A stretch of 64,000 nucleotides of DNA from positions 3,162,001 to 3,226,000 of the forward strand of contig BPGE01000001.1 of NCBI GenBank assembly GCA_026002875.1. The letters run 5' to 3'. The translations under genes and the position numbers were made by a program. Origin of the DNA: Bryobacteraceae bacterium. Its GTDB lineage: Bacteria > Acidobacteriota > Terriglobia > Bryobacterales > Bryobacteraceae. The notes below the pieces were generated by a model. That model worked only from the letters and a program-made list of their open reading frames with translations, was not told the DNA's origin and searched no databases. This document shows, piece after piece, positions 19,039-27,049 of this stretch (the first letter of the stretch is position 1; each line of letters begins with the position of its first letter).

Positions 19039-19830
19039 ATGACTGCCGTCCGCACGCACAGGGTCGAGTACAGAATCCTTCAGGCCCTGGGCGAAAACTG
19101 CGGCGTCATCGTGGCCGATCCCGAAACCGGCGAGTGCGTCTTCCGGTTCCGAGAAGATTTCGACGAATTCGCCGGCGAGGAAGCCGCGGTCCTTTCCGCA
19201 CTCGCCGCCCAGCTGCCGGAGCTGCAGCGGGAAATGGGCACGGAGGCGTTTCTGCGCTGGATCGACGAGACCCTCTCCAACACCCTGCGGGTTTCAGAAC
19301 CCGCCCAGTCTCTCGCCATCGACCTGGAGCGCACGGCGCAGGCCCTGTACCGCAGGCACGTCGCCTCCCGGGTCCGGCCCTACGAAACCCATCTTCCGCT
19401 GATTCCCATCGAGCTCGCCGCCGGCGGCTTTGGCGCCGACAAGGCAAGGGGCGCAGAGGAGTGGATCGAGGCCCGCGTCCCCGGACGCCGCCGCCTCTCC
19501 GACGATCTGTTCCTGGTGCGCGTCTCCGGCCGCTCCATGGAGCCCGACATCCCCGACGGATCGATCTGCGTGTTCCGTTCCTACTACGGCGGCTCCCGGA
19601 AAAACGGCATCTTCATCGTCCAGCGCATCGCCACCCTCGACGAGGGCGGCGAGTTCACCCTCAAGCGCTACTCGTCTTCCAAGGAAATCCGTGGCGAGGA
19701 GTGGCGCCACACCCAGATCACCATGCACCCGGAAAACCCGGAATATCAGGACTGGGATCTCCGCGAGGACGAACAATACATCACGATCGCCGAATTCGTC
19801 TGCGTCCTGGAAGATCCGCTGCCCGACTGA
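19039..19830 (+). CDS. S24/LexA-fold peptidase with a non-HTH N-terminus
   Basis: A 263-aa protein whose C-terminal half is a LexA/UmuD-like S24 protease domain. The nucleophile is S166 in SGRSMEP and the general base is K209 in FTLKRY, the standard Ser-Lys dyad. The N-terminal 130 residues have no recognisable helix-turn-helix. They read as a mixed alpha/beta segment rich in acidic residues (CVFRFREDFDEF, EEAAVLSAL). S24 proteins usually either regulate transcription and autocleave, or act as UmuD or type I signal-peptidase relatives. The absence of an HTH and of an obvious Ala-Gly cleavage site makes both unclear. It follows the VWA gene with a 28-base gap and has no clear ribosome binding site. 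The role is unknown; a stress-linked or phage-repressor-derived origin is possible. Confidence 0.75.
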   Translation: MTAVRTHRVEYRILQALGENCGVIVADPETGECVFRFREDFDEFAGEEAAVLSALAAQLPELQREMGTEAFLRWIDETLSNTLRVSEPAQSLAIDLERTAQALYRRHVASRVRPYETHLPLIPIELAAGGFGADKARGAEEWIEARVPGRRRLSDDLFLVRVSGRSMEPDIPDGSICVFRSYYGGSRKNGIFIVQRIATLDEGGEFTLKRYSSSKEIRGEEWRHTQITMHPENPEYQDWDLREDEQYITIAEFVCVLEDPLPD

Positions 19831-19881
19831 TCCCCTTCCCCCGGGCAGCCGCTTTCCGCCCGCTGCGATATCATCGCAAGC

Positions 19882-20724
19882 ATGATGTCCGACGCCACCC
19901 GCAGAGCTTTTCTCCACACGATCCCCGCCGCAGCCGCCGCAGCAGCCGCTTCCCCGAACGCTTCCGCCGCCGCATCTTCTGCGCCCGCCATCCGTTTCGG
20001 CATCGCCAGCTACTCCTTCCGCGAGTTCAGCCGCCGCCTCTGCATCCAGTACACGAAACAGCTCGGCATCTCGCTGCTCACCATCAAGGAATTCCACGCC
20101 CTCTACCGCTCCACCCCGGAAGAGCTCGACCGCGCCCGCCGCGAGTTCGCCGCCGCCGGCCTCACCCTCACCGGCGGAGGCACGGTCTACATGCTGAAAG
20201 AAGATCCCGAGGACGTGAAGTTCTACTTCGAGTACGCCAGACGGCTCGGCCTGCCGATGATGAATGTCGGTCCGACGGCGAAGACCCTGCCCATCATCGA
20301 GAAATTCGCCCGCGAGTACGACATCAAGATCGCCGTCCACAATCACGGTCCCGAGGACAGGCACTTCCCCGCCCCCTCCGACGCGCTGAAGCTGATCAGG
20401 GACATGGATCCCCGCATGGGCGTCTGCGTCGATGTCGGCCACACGACGCGCACGGGCAAGGATCTGCTCGAAGAGATCGAAATGGCCGGCCCGCGCCTGC
20501 TCGACGTGCACATGAAGGACCTGCGCGACCTCAAGCAGGCCGCCAGCCAGTGCGACGTCGGCGACGGCCAGATGCCCGTCCCGCAGATCTTCCGCCTTCT
20601 GATGAAGATGAACTATTCAGGCGTTGTCCATCTCGAATACGAAATCAACGCCGACAATCCGCTGCCCGGCATGCACCGCAGCTTCGCCTATATGCGGGGC
20701 GTGCTTGCCGGCCTCCAGAGCTGA
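19882..20724 (+). CDS. Sugar phosphate isomerase/epimerase family TIM-barrel protein
   Basis: A 280-aa xylose-isomerase-like TIM-barrel protein. The first 30 residues contain TRRAFLH followed by a long alanine-rich hydrophobic stretch, a Tat-like leader, so it may be exported. The barrel motifs FGIASYSF, IAVHNHGPED, GVCVDVGHT and LLDVHMKDL supply the Glu/His/Asp metal ligands typical of the family, and EYEIN lies near the end. Members range from sugar epimerases to inosose dehydratases and hydroxypyruvate isomerases; the substrate is not predictable here. The start has two adjacent ATG codons; 19882 is used. A TATCAT-like -10 is 12 bases upstream, implying a very short leader. Confidence 0.8.
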   Translation: MMSDATRRAFLHTIPAAAAAAAASPNASAAASSAPAIRFGIASYSFREFSRRLCIQYTKQLGISLLTIKEFHALYRSTPEELDRARREFAAAGLTLTGGGTVYMLKEDPEDVKFYFEYARRLGLPMMNVGPTAKTLPIIEKFAREYDIKIAVHNHGPEDRHFPAPSDALKLIRDMDPRMGVCVDVGHTTRTGKDLLEEIEMAGPRLLDVHMKDLRDLKQAASQCDVGDGQMPVPQIFRLLMKMNYSGVVHLEYEINADNPLPGMHRSFAYMRGVLAGLQS

Positions 20725-20764
20725 ACCGCCGCAGGCGCAGACACCGTGTGCAGAGGCAAGGGCA

Positions 20765-23071
20765 GTGGAAACCACTGAGCAACACCGGCGCATCAGCCAG
20801 GCCCGGCGGGATTTCGCGGCCGGCAGGCTGTCGGCGAAAGAGTACGACCGCCTCATCCGCTCTCTCGGCGTCGAAGATGCTCTCGCTCTCCTTCTGGAGG
20901 GCTATGAGCTCCGCCGGCAGGGCCGTCTGGCCGAGGCGGAAGATGCTTTCTGGCGGTCGGCGGACCTGGCCCCATACCAGCCGCAGGCATTCATTGCGCT
21001 CAGCGAGCTGCGCCTCCTCCATCCTCCGCCCGAGGACATGGCCAGCCGGACCGCTCTGAAGGCTCTCTGTCTTCTGAAAACCGCCTACCAGCCGGAGATG
21101 TGGAAAGATCCGGGGCTCAGTCCCGTTCCCGAAGATCTCTTCCGCGATCTCCCTCTGCCGGAAGCTGCAAAGAAATCACCATCGCCGGCCGACCGTGCGG
21201 AAATGGCAGGCGAGCTGCTCCTGCAGCTTGTCCTGGAATCCGAAGACGTCCGGGACTCCCGCCTCTGGCGGCACGTCCTTCTGACGACGGTTTTCAATCG
21301 CCCGATGATGGATGAGAACGTCGAGTGGCTGCTCGATCACAGCGATGAAACCATGCCTCTGCTGGCAGCCATCGTCGACGGTTACCGCGAGGGAATGCTT
21401 GGCATTTGCGCCGAAATCGCGCTGGAAAATGCTCTGGCCCTTCTCGGCGAGGGAGGCGGGCCGCGCTATCTGGAAAACGTCCTCACTGTCTTTCCCCGCC
21501 TGGAGCAGGACCACACCCAGGCGGCCGAGTGGGCGCTGAGCCGCTGGATGGCCCACGAGCCGGGCGCCTTCGCCGCCGAGCTCTACCGGCTCCAGCCGCG
21601 CCTGGGGGCGGATGACCTCGGATGGCTTGTCATCGCTCTGGGCAGGGCCGCGCGCGGCGCCGGGATGGCCCCCGTCTGGGAGGCGCTCTTTGAGATTGGC
21701 TGCGGCGTCGGCGACAGCAGAGGAACCTGGTCAGCCGGCCTCGCCGTGGCGGCCCATCTGGTTTTCGGACCCAGGGATAAAGGCAACAGAGCCGCCAGGG
21801 CAGAGAAGCGCTTCGCGAAAAACTGGAATGCGGAAACCCGGATCCATGTGCATGAACTCCTGAAAGTGGACGGCGCCGAAATCGATTCGTACTGGGCTGC
21901 GAGCGAGGAACGGATGCCCTCTGTGCATGAGATCTGCACCGGATGCGCCGACTGGCATGAAGACGCGGAGGAAGACGGCAACGGGGAAGAGATCCCGGGC
22001 AGCGCCCTGGAGGCGGAGGTCCGGCTCCGCGCGACGGGACGCAACGATCCCTGCTGGTGCGGCAGCGGCAGGAAATACAGGAAATGCCATCTGGAAGAAG
22101 ACGAGGCCCTTGCGCGCGGGGAGCAGGTCCGCAAAGAGGCCGCGCCCTCTCCGGATCCATACAGAGACGTCCGCAGGGACCTTCCCTCGTTCACGCTTGC
22201 CGGTCTCTCGCCGTCCCAGCTGCAGGAATGCATCCACGACTTCTTCGGCCCCGAAGGAGAAGTCAGTGAAGACCATATGCAGGGCTTCGTGGATTGGCTC
22301 GTCCATGACTGTCGCCCCGCCGGCGGCGGGCCAACGTTTCTGGAAAGGTTCCTCCGCGCGGAGGGGGCCCGCCTCGACCCCGCCGTCCGCGAGTCTCTTG
22401 GAGCCTGGGTCTCGGCCGCGATGGACCTGTACGAAGTCCGGAATATCGAAGAGGGCAAGGGCTTGCGCCTGCGCAGTTGCGAAACAGGCGAAGAGATTTT
22501 CGTCCACGATGTTTCTCTCTCCCGCCGGTTGACCCGCGGCGATTCTCTGTTCTGCAGGATCCTGCGGGAGGGAGAGCTGAACGTCGCCAGCGCCTACTGC
22601 CTCGCAGTGGCCCGCGACCTGGCGGCCGATCTGCAGGAATGGATGAGGGAGGACCGCCGCAGGACCGGCCTCGGCCGCGCAGCCCACCTGAAGGCCCGCT
22701 GGCCTGCCCTCCGGCGATTCGCACTCGAATTGGCGGAACGCGGCCGGCGGCACCTTCGCCTGAATGCCGACGGCGAACCGATCGAACTCCACAGGGTGGT
22801 GTTCGAGGTTCTGAACGGGCAGGCCGTGTCCGAGGCGCTGGCCTGCTGTCCGTCGCTGACCGATGACGGCGGGGGCTGCTTCACGTGGCTGCGCACCGTC
22901 CCGGGCAGCGCGAACAGCACGATTCTCGGCTCGCTGCGCCTGTCGGAAGAACGCCTCGTGCTGGAGTGCGACTCGCGCAACCGCGCGGCCGCAGGCAGGC
23001 AGCTCCTCGAAAAGATCGCCGGCGCCCACGTCCGTTACATCGCCGATGAAACGCGGCTGTCGATGGATTGA
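20765..23071 (+). CDS. Large SEC-C metal-binding motif protein
   Basis: A 768-aa protein that starts at GTG 20765 (AGAGGCAAGGG upstream); the ATG further upstream lies inside the preceding gene and gives unlikely sequence. The first 350 residues are helical and look like divergent TPR-type repeats (YELRRQGRLAEAEDAFWRSA). Residues of about 426-440 form a SEC-C zinc motif (NDPCWCGSGRKYRKCH), the zinc hook otherwise seen at the end of SecA. A nearby CTGC (about residue 390) may add a second metal site. The C-terminal 300 residues have no recognised domain. SEC-C proteins outside SecA are usually of unknown function, some in nucleic-acid or protein-quality contexts. It follows the sugar isomerase gene with 40 bases between. 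Confidence 0.7.
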   Translation: METTEQHRRISQARRDFAAGRLSAKEYDRLIRSLGVEDALALLLEGYELRRQGRLAEAEDAFWRSADLAPYQPQAFIALSELRLLHPPPEDMASRTALKALCLLKTAYQPEMWKDPGLSPVPEDLFRDLPLPEAAKKSPSPADRAEMAGELLLQLVLESEDVRDSRLWRHVLLTTVFNRPMMDENVEWLLDHSDETMPLLAAIVDGYREGMLGICAEIALENALALLGEGGGPRYLENVLTVFPRLEQDHTQAAEWALSRWMAHEPGAFAAELYRLQPRLGADDLGWLVIALGRAARGAGMAPVWEALFEIGCGVGDSRGTWSAGLAVAAHLVFGPRDKGNRAARAEKRFAKNWNAETRIHVHELLKVDGAEIDSYWAASEERMPSVHEICTGCADWHEDAEEDGNGEEIPGSALEAEVRLRATGRNDPCWCGSGRKYRKCHLEEDEALARGEQVRKEAAPSPDPYRDVRRDLPSFTLAGLSPSQLQECIHDFFGPEGEVSEDHMQGFVDWLVHDCRPAGGGPTFLERFLRAEGARLDPAVRESLGAWVSAAMDLYEVRNIEEGKGLRLRSCETGEEIFVHDVSLSRRLTRGDSLFCRILREGELNVASAYCLAVARDLAADLQEWMREDRRRTGLGRAAHLKARWPALRRFALELAERGRRHLRLNADGEPIELHRVVFEVLNGQAVSEALACCPSLTDDGGGCFTWLRTVPGSANSTILGSLRLSEERLVLECDSRNRAAAGRQLLEKIAGAHVRYIADETRLSMD

Positions 23072-23185
23072 AGCGCCAGGCCTCCACGCGCGCGCCGGCC
23101 GGGCGGCGGGAACCCGTCTGTCTGGAGGAGCGCCGCGCAGGCCAACCCGCGTCTGGAGTGAGCCGCATCCCGCGCGACCCCGGCC

Positions 23186-24598
23186 TTACCTGAACGCCTC
23201 GGCCGCGATCACCTGCGCCCGGAACACCCACAGCCTGGCCTCCGGGTTGCGCCACGCGCCCGCCGGCAGCCCCGCCTTGTGCGCCAGCGCTTCCAGGAAC
23301 CATTCCCGCGTCGCTCTCCTCTCCCGCCCCACCTGCGGCAGCAGCAGCCCGCGCCTGCCCCAGCACTCCAGATACCCGCCATGCTCGCCGGTGCGGAACC
23401 GCTCCGGATGAACCAGCCGCTTGAACGGCGTCAGAATCGAAATCTCGATCTCCAGATCCTCCGGCGCCGTCACGCGCGTCGGAAACCGCGGATCGTGGAG
23501 CGCCGAGAGCGCCAGCTCGGGCACGGCCGCGCGGTAGCTGTCTTCATCTCCGATCCGCCCGATGCAGCCGAACAGCTCGCCCTGCCGGTGCAGGCTTACA
23601 AACACGCCGCCCCGCCGGTCCAGTTCGTCGATCTCCGCCCCGCTCTCCACCGGCCGCTCTACGCCCCTTTCCCGCACCTGCTCGAGCGTCGCCTCCACGC
23701 TGCGCACGAGCTCCCGCTGCGCCGCTTCGCTCAGAGAAAACGAGCTCTCCCGGAAATACCCCAGCGCCGCGTAGCCCACTGACAGAGTGTAGTCCCCGTT
23801 CAGATCGCCCGTCGTCATGTAATCGAGCTGCGCCTGGAAGATCTCCTCTTCCCCCTGCAGCAGTCCCAGAATCTCCAGCAGCAGGCTCACGGGCGCCACG
23901 CCGCAGGTTGTCGAGCCATTCCTTTTCAGCTCGGCCAAGAAAAACGCCGGATCCAGGCTCGACGCCGCGTCGATCACCTCCCGGTCCAGAGCGTGCAGGT
24001 TCGATGCCGTCTCGCCATCCAGCGGGAACGGCGTGAACCCGAACCTCCGCCCGTAGTGCGTCAGATCCGTGCTCGCCAGCAACACATCCCCCGGCCGCAG
24101 CCCTGCCGCAATCCTCCGCGCCGCCTCCTGCCGCACGCGCTCCGCCGCCGAGCCGATGTAGATCGGCGCCACCGGCACGCCCGGCAGCAGCTTCTGCGCC
24201 AGCGGCAGCTGGATCTCCAGCGAGTGGTCGCACGCCATGTCCGGCGGAAGCGACGGGAAGTCGAACCCCGAGGCGTCCACGGGCACGCGGCCGAGCGGCG
24301 TCTCGTAGGCGCTGATCCGCGGCATCACGGGCCCGGCCGGCCCGCCCGCATGCAGGAACCCCAGCATCACCACCCGCGAAGGGCGCGCCGCCGCCGCGTG
24401 CCGCCACGCCGCCGCCGCCACCCGGCCCGAATACTCGAGCCCCGCATGCGGCGCCACCACGGCCAGCGCGCCGGGCAGCACGGGCGCGCCAATTCTCTGC
24501 TCCGATGTTTCAATCAATTCCTCCAGCAATTGTTCCAGCCTGGAGGCGCTGCCCGGATACCAGGTTCCTGCGTAAGGAGTGGCGAATGTCGCGCTCAT
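23186..24598 (-). CDS. amrB-amrA fusion: AmmeMemoRadiSam system protein: Memo (B) fused to AMMECR1 (A)
   Basis: A 470-aa fusion of two proteins usually encoded separately. Residues of about 1-280 are a Memo domain, with the metal or redox-type positions H51 in PHAG, D124-H125 in DHSLE and C232 in STTCGV. Residues of about 290-465 are an AMMECR1 domain. The AMMECR1 signature is normally LRGCIG; here it reads LFGCIG (residues 342-347), so the usually invariant arginine is phenylalanine. The ATG at 24598 overlaps the stop of the radical SAM gene (ATGA, 24595-24598). Genomic context studies predicted these three parts to form one modification system, perhaps acting on RNA or a peptide, with the reaction still unknown in bacteria. 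A longer in-frame extension upstream reads through the neighbour gene and is ignored. Confidence 0.9.
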   Translation of the reverse strand: MSATFATPYAGTWYPGSASRLEQLLEELIETSEQRIGAPVLPGALAVVAPHAGLEYSGRVAAAAWRHAAAARPSRVVMLGFLHAGGPAGPVMPRISAYETPLGRVPVDASGFDFPSLPPDMACDHSLEIQLPLAQKLLPGVPVAPIYIGSAAERVRQEAARRIAAGLRPGDVLLASTDLTHYGRRFGFTPFPLDGETASNLHALDREVIDAASSLDPAFFLAELKRNGSTTCGVAPVSLLLEILGLLQGEEEIFQAQLDYMTTGDLNGDYTLSVGYAALGYFRESSFSLSEAAQRELVRSVEATLEQVRERGVERPVESGAEIDELDRRGGVFVSLHRQGELFGCIGRIGDEDSYRAAVPELALSALHDPRFPTRVTAPEDLEIEISILTPFKRLVHPERFRTGEHGGYLECWGRRGLLLPQVGRERRATREWFLEALAHKAGLPAGAWRNPEARLWVFRAQVIAAEAFR

Positions 24599-25674
24599 GA
24601 AGCCTCCTTCTCCGCCTTCCGCGCCGGGGGTTCCCAGAATCCCGCGATCCGCGCCCCGCACTGCGGGCACACCCCGCCCGGCCGGAGCCGGTTGGCCAGA
24701 ACCCGGAACCCGTGCCGCTCCACCACCGCCGCGCCGCACTGCCAGCAGCGCGTGCTCTCCAGGTCTCCCATCCGGCCGGGCAGGTTCCCCGCATACACAT
24801 ACCGCAGCCCGGCTCGCCGTCCCGCCTCGACCGCCCGCAGCAGGTCGCCGGCCGATGTTGGCCGCGGGCCCGTCATCCTGTAGTCCGGGTGGAAGGCGGT
24901 CGCATGCCACGGGATGTCCACGGAAACCGACGCCAGAAACTCCGCGATTTCCCTGAGCTCTTCATCCGAATCATTGAAGCCCGGCACCACCAGCGTCACC
25001 ACTTCCAGCCAGAACCCCATGGCATGGATCCGCCGGATCGATTCCAGTATCGGCTCGAGCCGCCCGCCCAGCTTGCGGTAGTTCGCGTCCCGGAACGACT
25101 TCAGATCCACCTTGAACAGGTCGAGCCACGGCCTCAGATAGTCAAGCACCTCGGGCGTGGCGTTGCCGTTGGAGACGAAGCCCGTCACAAGCCCGTGCCG
25201 CCGCGCCTCGCGGAACACCTCCGCCGCCCACTCCGCCGTGATCAGCGGCTCGTTGTACGTGCTCACCACGCACTGCGAGCCCGTCAGCAGCGCCTGCTGC
25301 ACGATCTCGCGCGCGCTCACCGGCTGGAAATACACATCGGCGCGCGGATCCCGCAGCGCCTGCGAGCTCAGCCAGTTCTGGCAGTAATCGCAGTGCAGGT
25401 CGCAGCCCAGCATGCCGAAGCTCAGCGCCCGCGCCCCGGGCAGGGCGTGGAAAAACGGCTTCTTTTCGATCGGATCCACGTGCAGCGCGTTCACATAGCC
25501 GTGCGGCGCCATCAGCCGCCCGCCCTCGTTGAAGCGCACCTTGCACACGCCCGGCAATCCGGGAAAAATCGGGCACCGGTGCCCGCAGGCCAGGCACCGG
25601 ACTCGGCCGTCCCCCAAAGGCTCGGCCAGCGGCGACTCCCGGACATGCCGCGCAAGTTCCTCTGCCAGCGTCAT
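24595..25674 (-). CDS. amrS: AmmeMemoRadiSam system radical SAM enzyme
   Basis: A 359-aa radical SAM protein. The 4Fe-4S cluster motif CDLHCDYC is at residues 91-98 (C91, C95, C98) and is followed by a normal radical SAM barrel. The N-terminus has four extra cysteines (C27, C30, C34, C44) and the C-terminus a CxxC...CxxC ribbon from about residue 316 (CWQC and CPQC), both typical of the AmmeMemoRadiSam radical SAM group. It is the first gene of a two-gene operon and its stop overlaps the start of the Memo-AMMECR1 fusion. The reaction and substrate are unknown; the family resembles pyruvate formate-lyase activating enzymes. Confidence 0.9.
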   Translation of the reverse strand: MTLAEELARHVRESPLAEPLGDGRVRCLACGHRCPIFPGLPGVCKVRFNEGGRLMAPHGYVNALHVDPIEKKPFFHALPGARALSFGMLGCDLHCDYCQNWLSSQALRDPRADVYFQPVSAREIVQQALLTGSQCVVSTYNEPLITAEWAAEVFREARRHGLVTGFVSNGNATPEVLDYLRPWLDLFKVDLKSFRDANYRKLGGRLEPILESIRRIHAMGFWLEVVTLVVPGFNDSDEELREIAEFLASVSVDIPWHATAFHPDYRMTGPRPTSAGDLLRAVEAGRRAGLRYVYAGNLPGRMGDLESTRCWQCGAAVVERHGFRVLANRLRPGGVCPQCGARIAGFWEPPARKAEKEAS

Positions 25675-26073
25675 CGCTGTCCGCCGCCTTCATTGTAGGG
25701 CTGCAGGAAACTCTTGGGAAGCCCTCCCGGCCAGGGCGGCCGGAATCGCGCCGCAACGGATGCAATCCCGCCGGCCGTTTCCGTTGTCATATATGGAGGA
25801 CCGCATCCGGGGGGAACCGGCTGGAACTGCCAGGGATTCCACCCGAATCAGTACTATGCCGTCTTCGGGAGCAGGCGAGGGTCGACGCGCCGGCCAGGCC
25901 GTGGCTCAGGCAATCGGATCCGCGGCCGGCCTCCGGCTCCAAATACTCAACTAACTCGCAGAAAATATGACACTTGTCTCCGCCGATTCCGATTCTGCAT
26001 GGGGGCTGCAGCAGGGGGCTTGGGAGCCGGTTTTACGCCTGAGAGCGGCCTGGATTTTGCCGCCAAAAAACCC
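25675..26073 (+). other. Intergenic region without a supported gene
   Basis: About 400 bases between the divergent amrS gene and the PEP-CTERM gene. No open frame with a start, ribosome binding site and credible composition is present. One short plus-strand stretch near 25790-25865 reads like coding (YGGPHPGGTGWNC and NQYYAVFG), but it has no start and soon degrades into low-complexity arginine-rich sequence. It may be a remnant or chance. Confidence 0.5.
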
Positions 26074-26102
26074 TTGCATGGGCATAGGACTACTGTTATA
26101 CT
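26074..26102 (+). promoter_or_regulatory. Near-consensus sigma-70 promoter of the PEP-CTERM gene
   Basis: TTGCAT (26074-26079) and TATACT (26097-26102) are separated by exactly 17 bases. An AT-rich CCAAAAAA run just upstream could act as an UP-like element. It is the best -35/-10 pair in the window, with a predicted start near 26109 and a leader of about 60 nt. Confidence 0.75.
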
Positions 26103-26167
26103 CGGTGGTACTTAGGACGATTCTCTGTGACATGGGTGTACAGTAAACTTTCTGGAGGAGATAGGAC

Positions 26168-26920
26168 ATGATGCGACGTTGGGCTGGAATCTCCATTCTG
26201 CTTGCTTTCATGGCTCTGGGGTTGCAGGCGACCCCGATTCCCGGACTTGTCAGCACGGGGACGGCCGCGCCAGGCAGCCCTGATCCTGCGTGGCAGGTTT
26301 TCTACTCGGCGGTGCCTGTGGGTTCTGGCTTTAGTTTCACCCCGGCCAACGTGACGAACGACTCGGGCTATCCTTTTCCCTACTGGGTGGCCAATAACTC
26401 AACGTCGCGATGGATCTCGCCTCAGGCCGGCTACGGCACCCCGTTCGGCGTTTACGACGACCCGATCGGGTATTATTATTTCCTTCTGCAGTTCAACCTC
26501 GGACCGGGATACGTTCCCTCGACGGGAACCTTCACGTTCCGGATGTCCGTGGACAACTGGCTCAACTCGGTGTGGCTGAACGGAACCTACATCGGCACCG
26601 GCTACGAAGGCGACTTCGTGATGAGCCACACCACGTGGACTGACCCGATCACGGTCGGACCGGGGCCGACGTCGGGGCTGGTGCCTGGCCTGAACAACCT
26701 CGTTGTCGTCGTATACAACAAGGACGTCCCCGGCGGCACGAATCCCTCGAACCCTGGCACCTGGAACCCGGCCGGGCTGCGTTTTGAAATCCTTGAGTCG
26801 GACATCCTCTACATTCCGCCCCCGCCTCCGAACGGAGAAATTCCGGAGCCTGGCACGCTGCTGATGCTCGGTTCCGGCCTGCTGGCTGTCGGCCTCATGA
26901 AGTTCCGCCGCAGCAGCTGA
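26168..26920 (+). CDS. PEP-CTERM sorting domain protein
   Basis: A 250-aa exported protein with a signal peptide (about residues 1-21) and a C-terminal sorting signal. The signal is a PEP motif (IPEPGTLLML, from about residue 224), a transmembrane helix and a short basic tail (KFRRSS). This signal is processed by exosortase in bacteria that make extracellular polysaccharide. The middle is a beta-sandwich-like domain with many aromatic and glycine residues (TFTFRMSVDNWLNSVWLNG), resembling a jelly-roll. A strong ribosome binding site GGAGGAG (26154-26160) is 7 bases before the ATG. With the promoter and terminator this is a clear single-gene transcript. The exosortase itself is not in the window. 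The lower G+C around the gene is a little unlike its neighbours. Confidence 0.88.
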   Translation: MMRRWAGISILLAFMALGLQATPIPGLVSTGTAAPGSPDPAWQVFYSAVPVGSGFSFTPANVTNDSGYPFPYWVANNSTSRWISPQAGYGTPFGVYDDPIGYYYFLLQFNLGPGYVPSTGTFTFRMSVDNWLNSVWLNGTYIGTGYEGDFVMSHTTWTDPITVGPGPTSGLVPGLNNLVVVVYNKDVPGGTNPSNPGTWNPAGLRFEILESDILYIPPPPPNGEIPEPGTLLMLGSGLLAVGLMKFRRSS

Positions 26921-26949
26921 TTCGCCCCGGTCAATTGGAAGTTTTCCAG

Positions 26950-26979
26950 CCCCCGGCGGTTCTCCGCCGGGGGTTTCTC
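26950..26979 (+). terminator. Intrinsic terminator after the PEP-CTERM gene
   Basis: A perfect 10-bp stem (26950-26959 and 26964-26973, loop TTCT) is followed by TTTCTC. It lies 30 bases after the stop codon. Confidence 0.85.
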
Positions 26980-27049
26980 GTTGGATTCGCGCCCCGCCGG
27001 TTTACTCCGCGCACGCGAGCGGATACTGTAGAGTCGGAGGCGCTGCCTG

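Noticed and set aside
25714-26115. A short open frame of 133 codons between amrS and the PEP-CTERM gene
   Set aside because: No ribosome binding site, frame turns low-complexity, and the strong promoter lies inside its end. A decayed fragment cannot be excluded.
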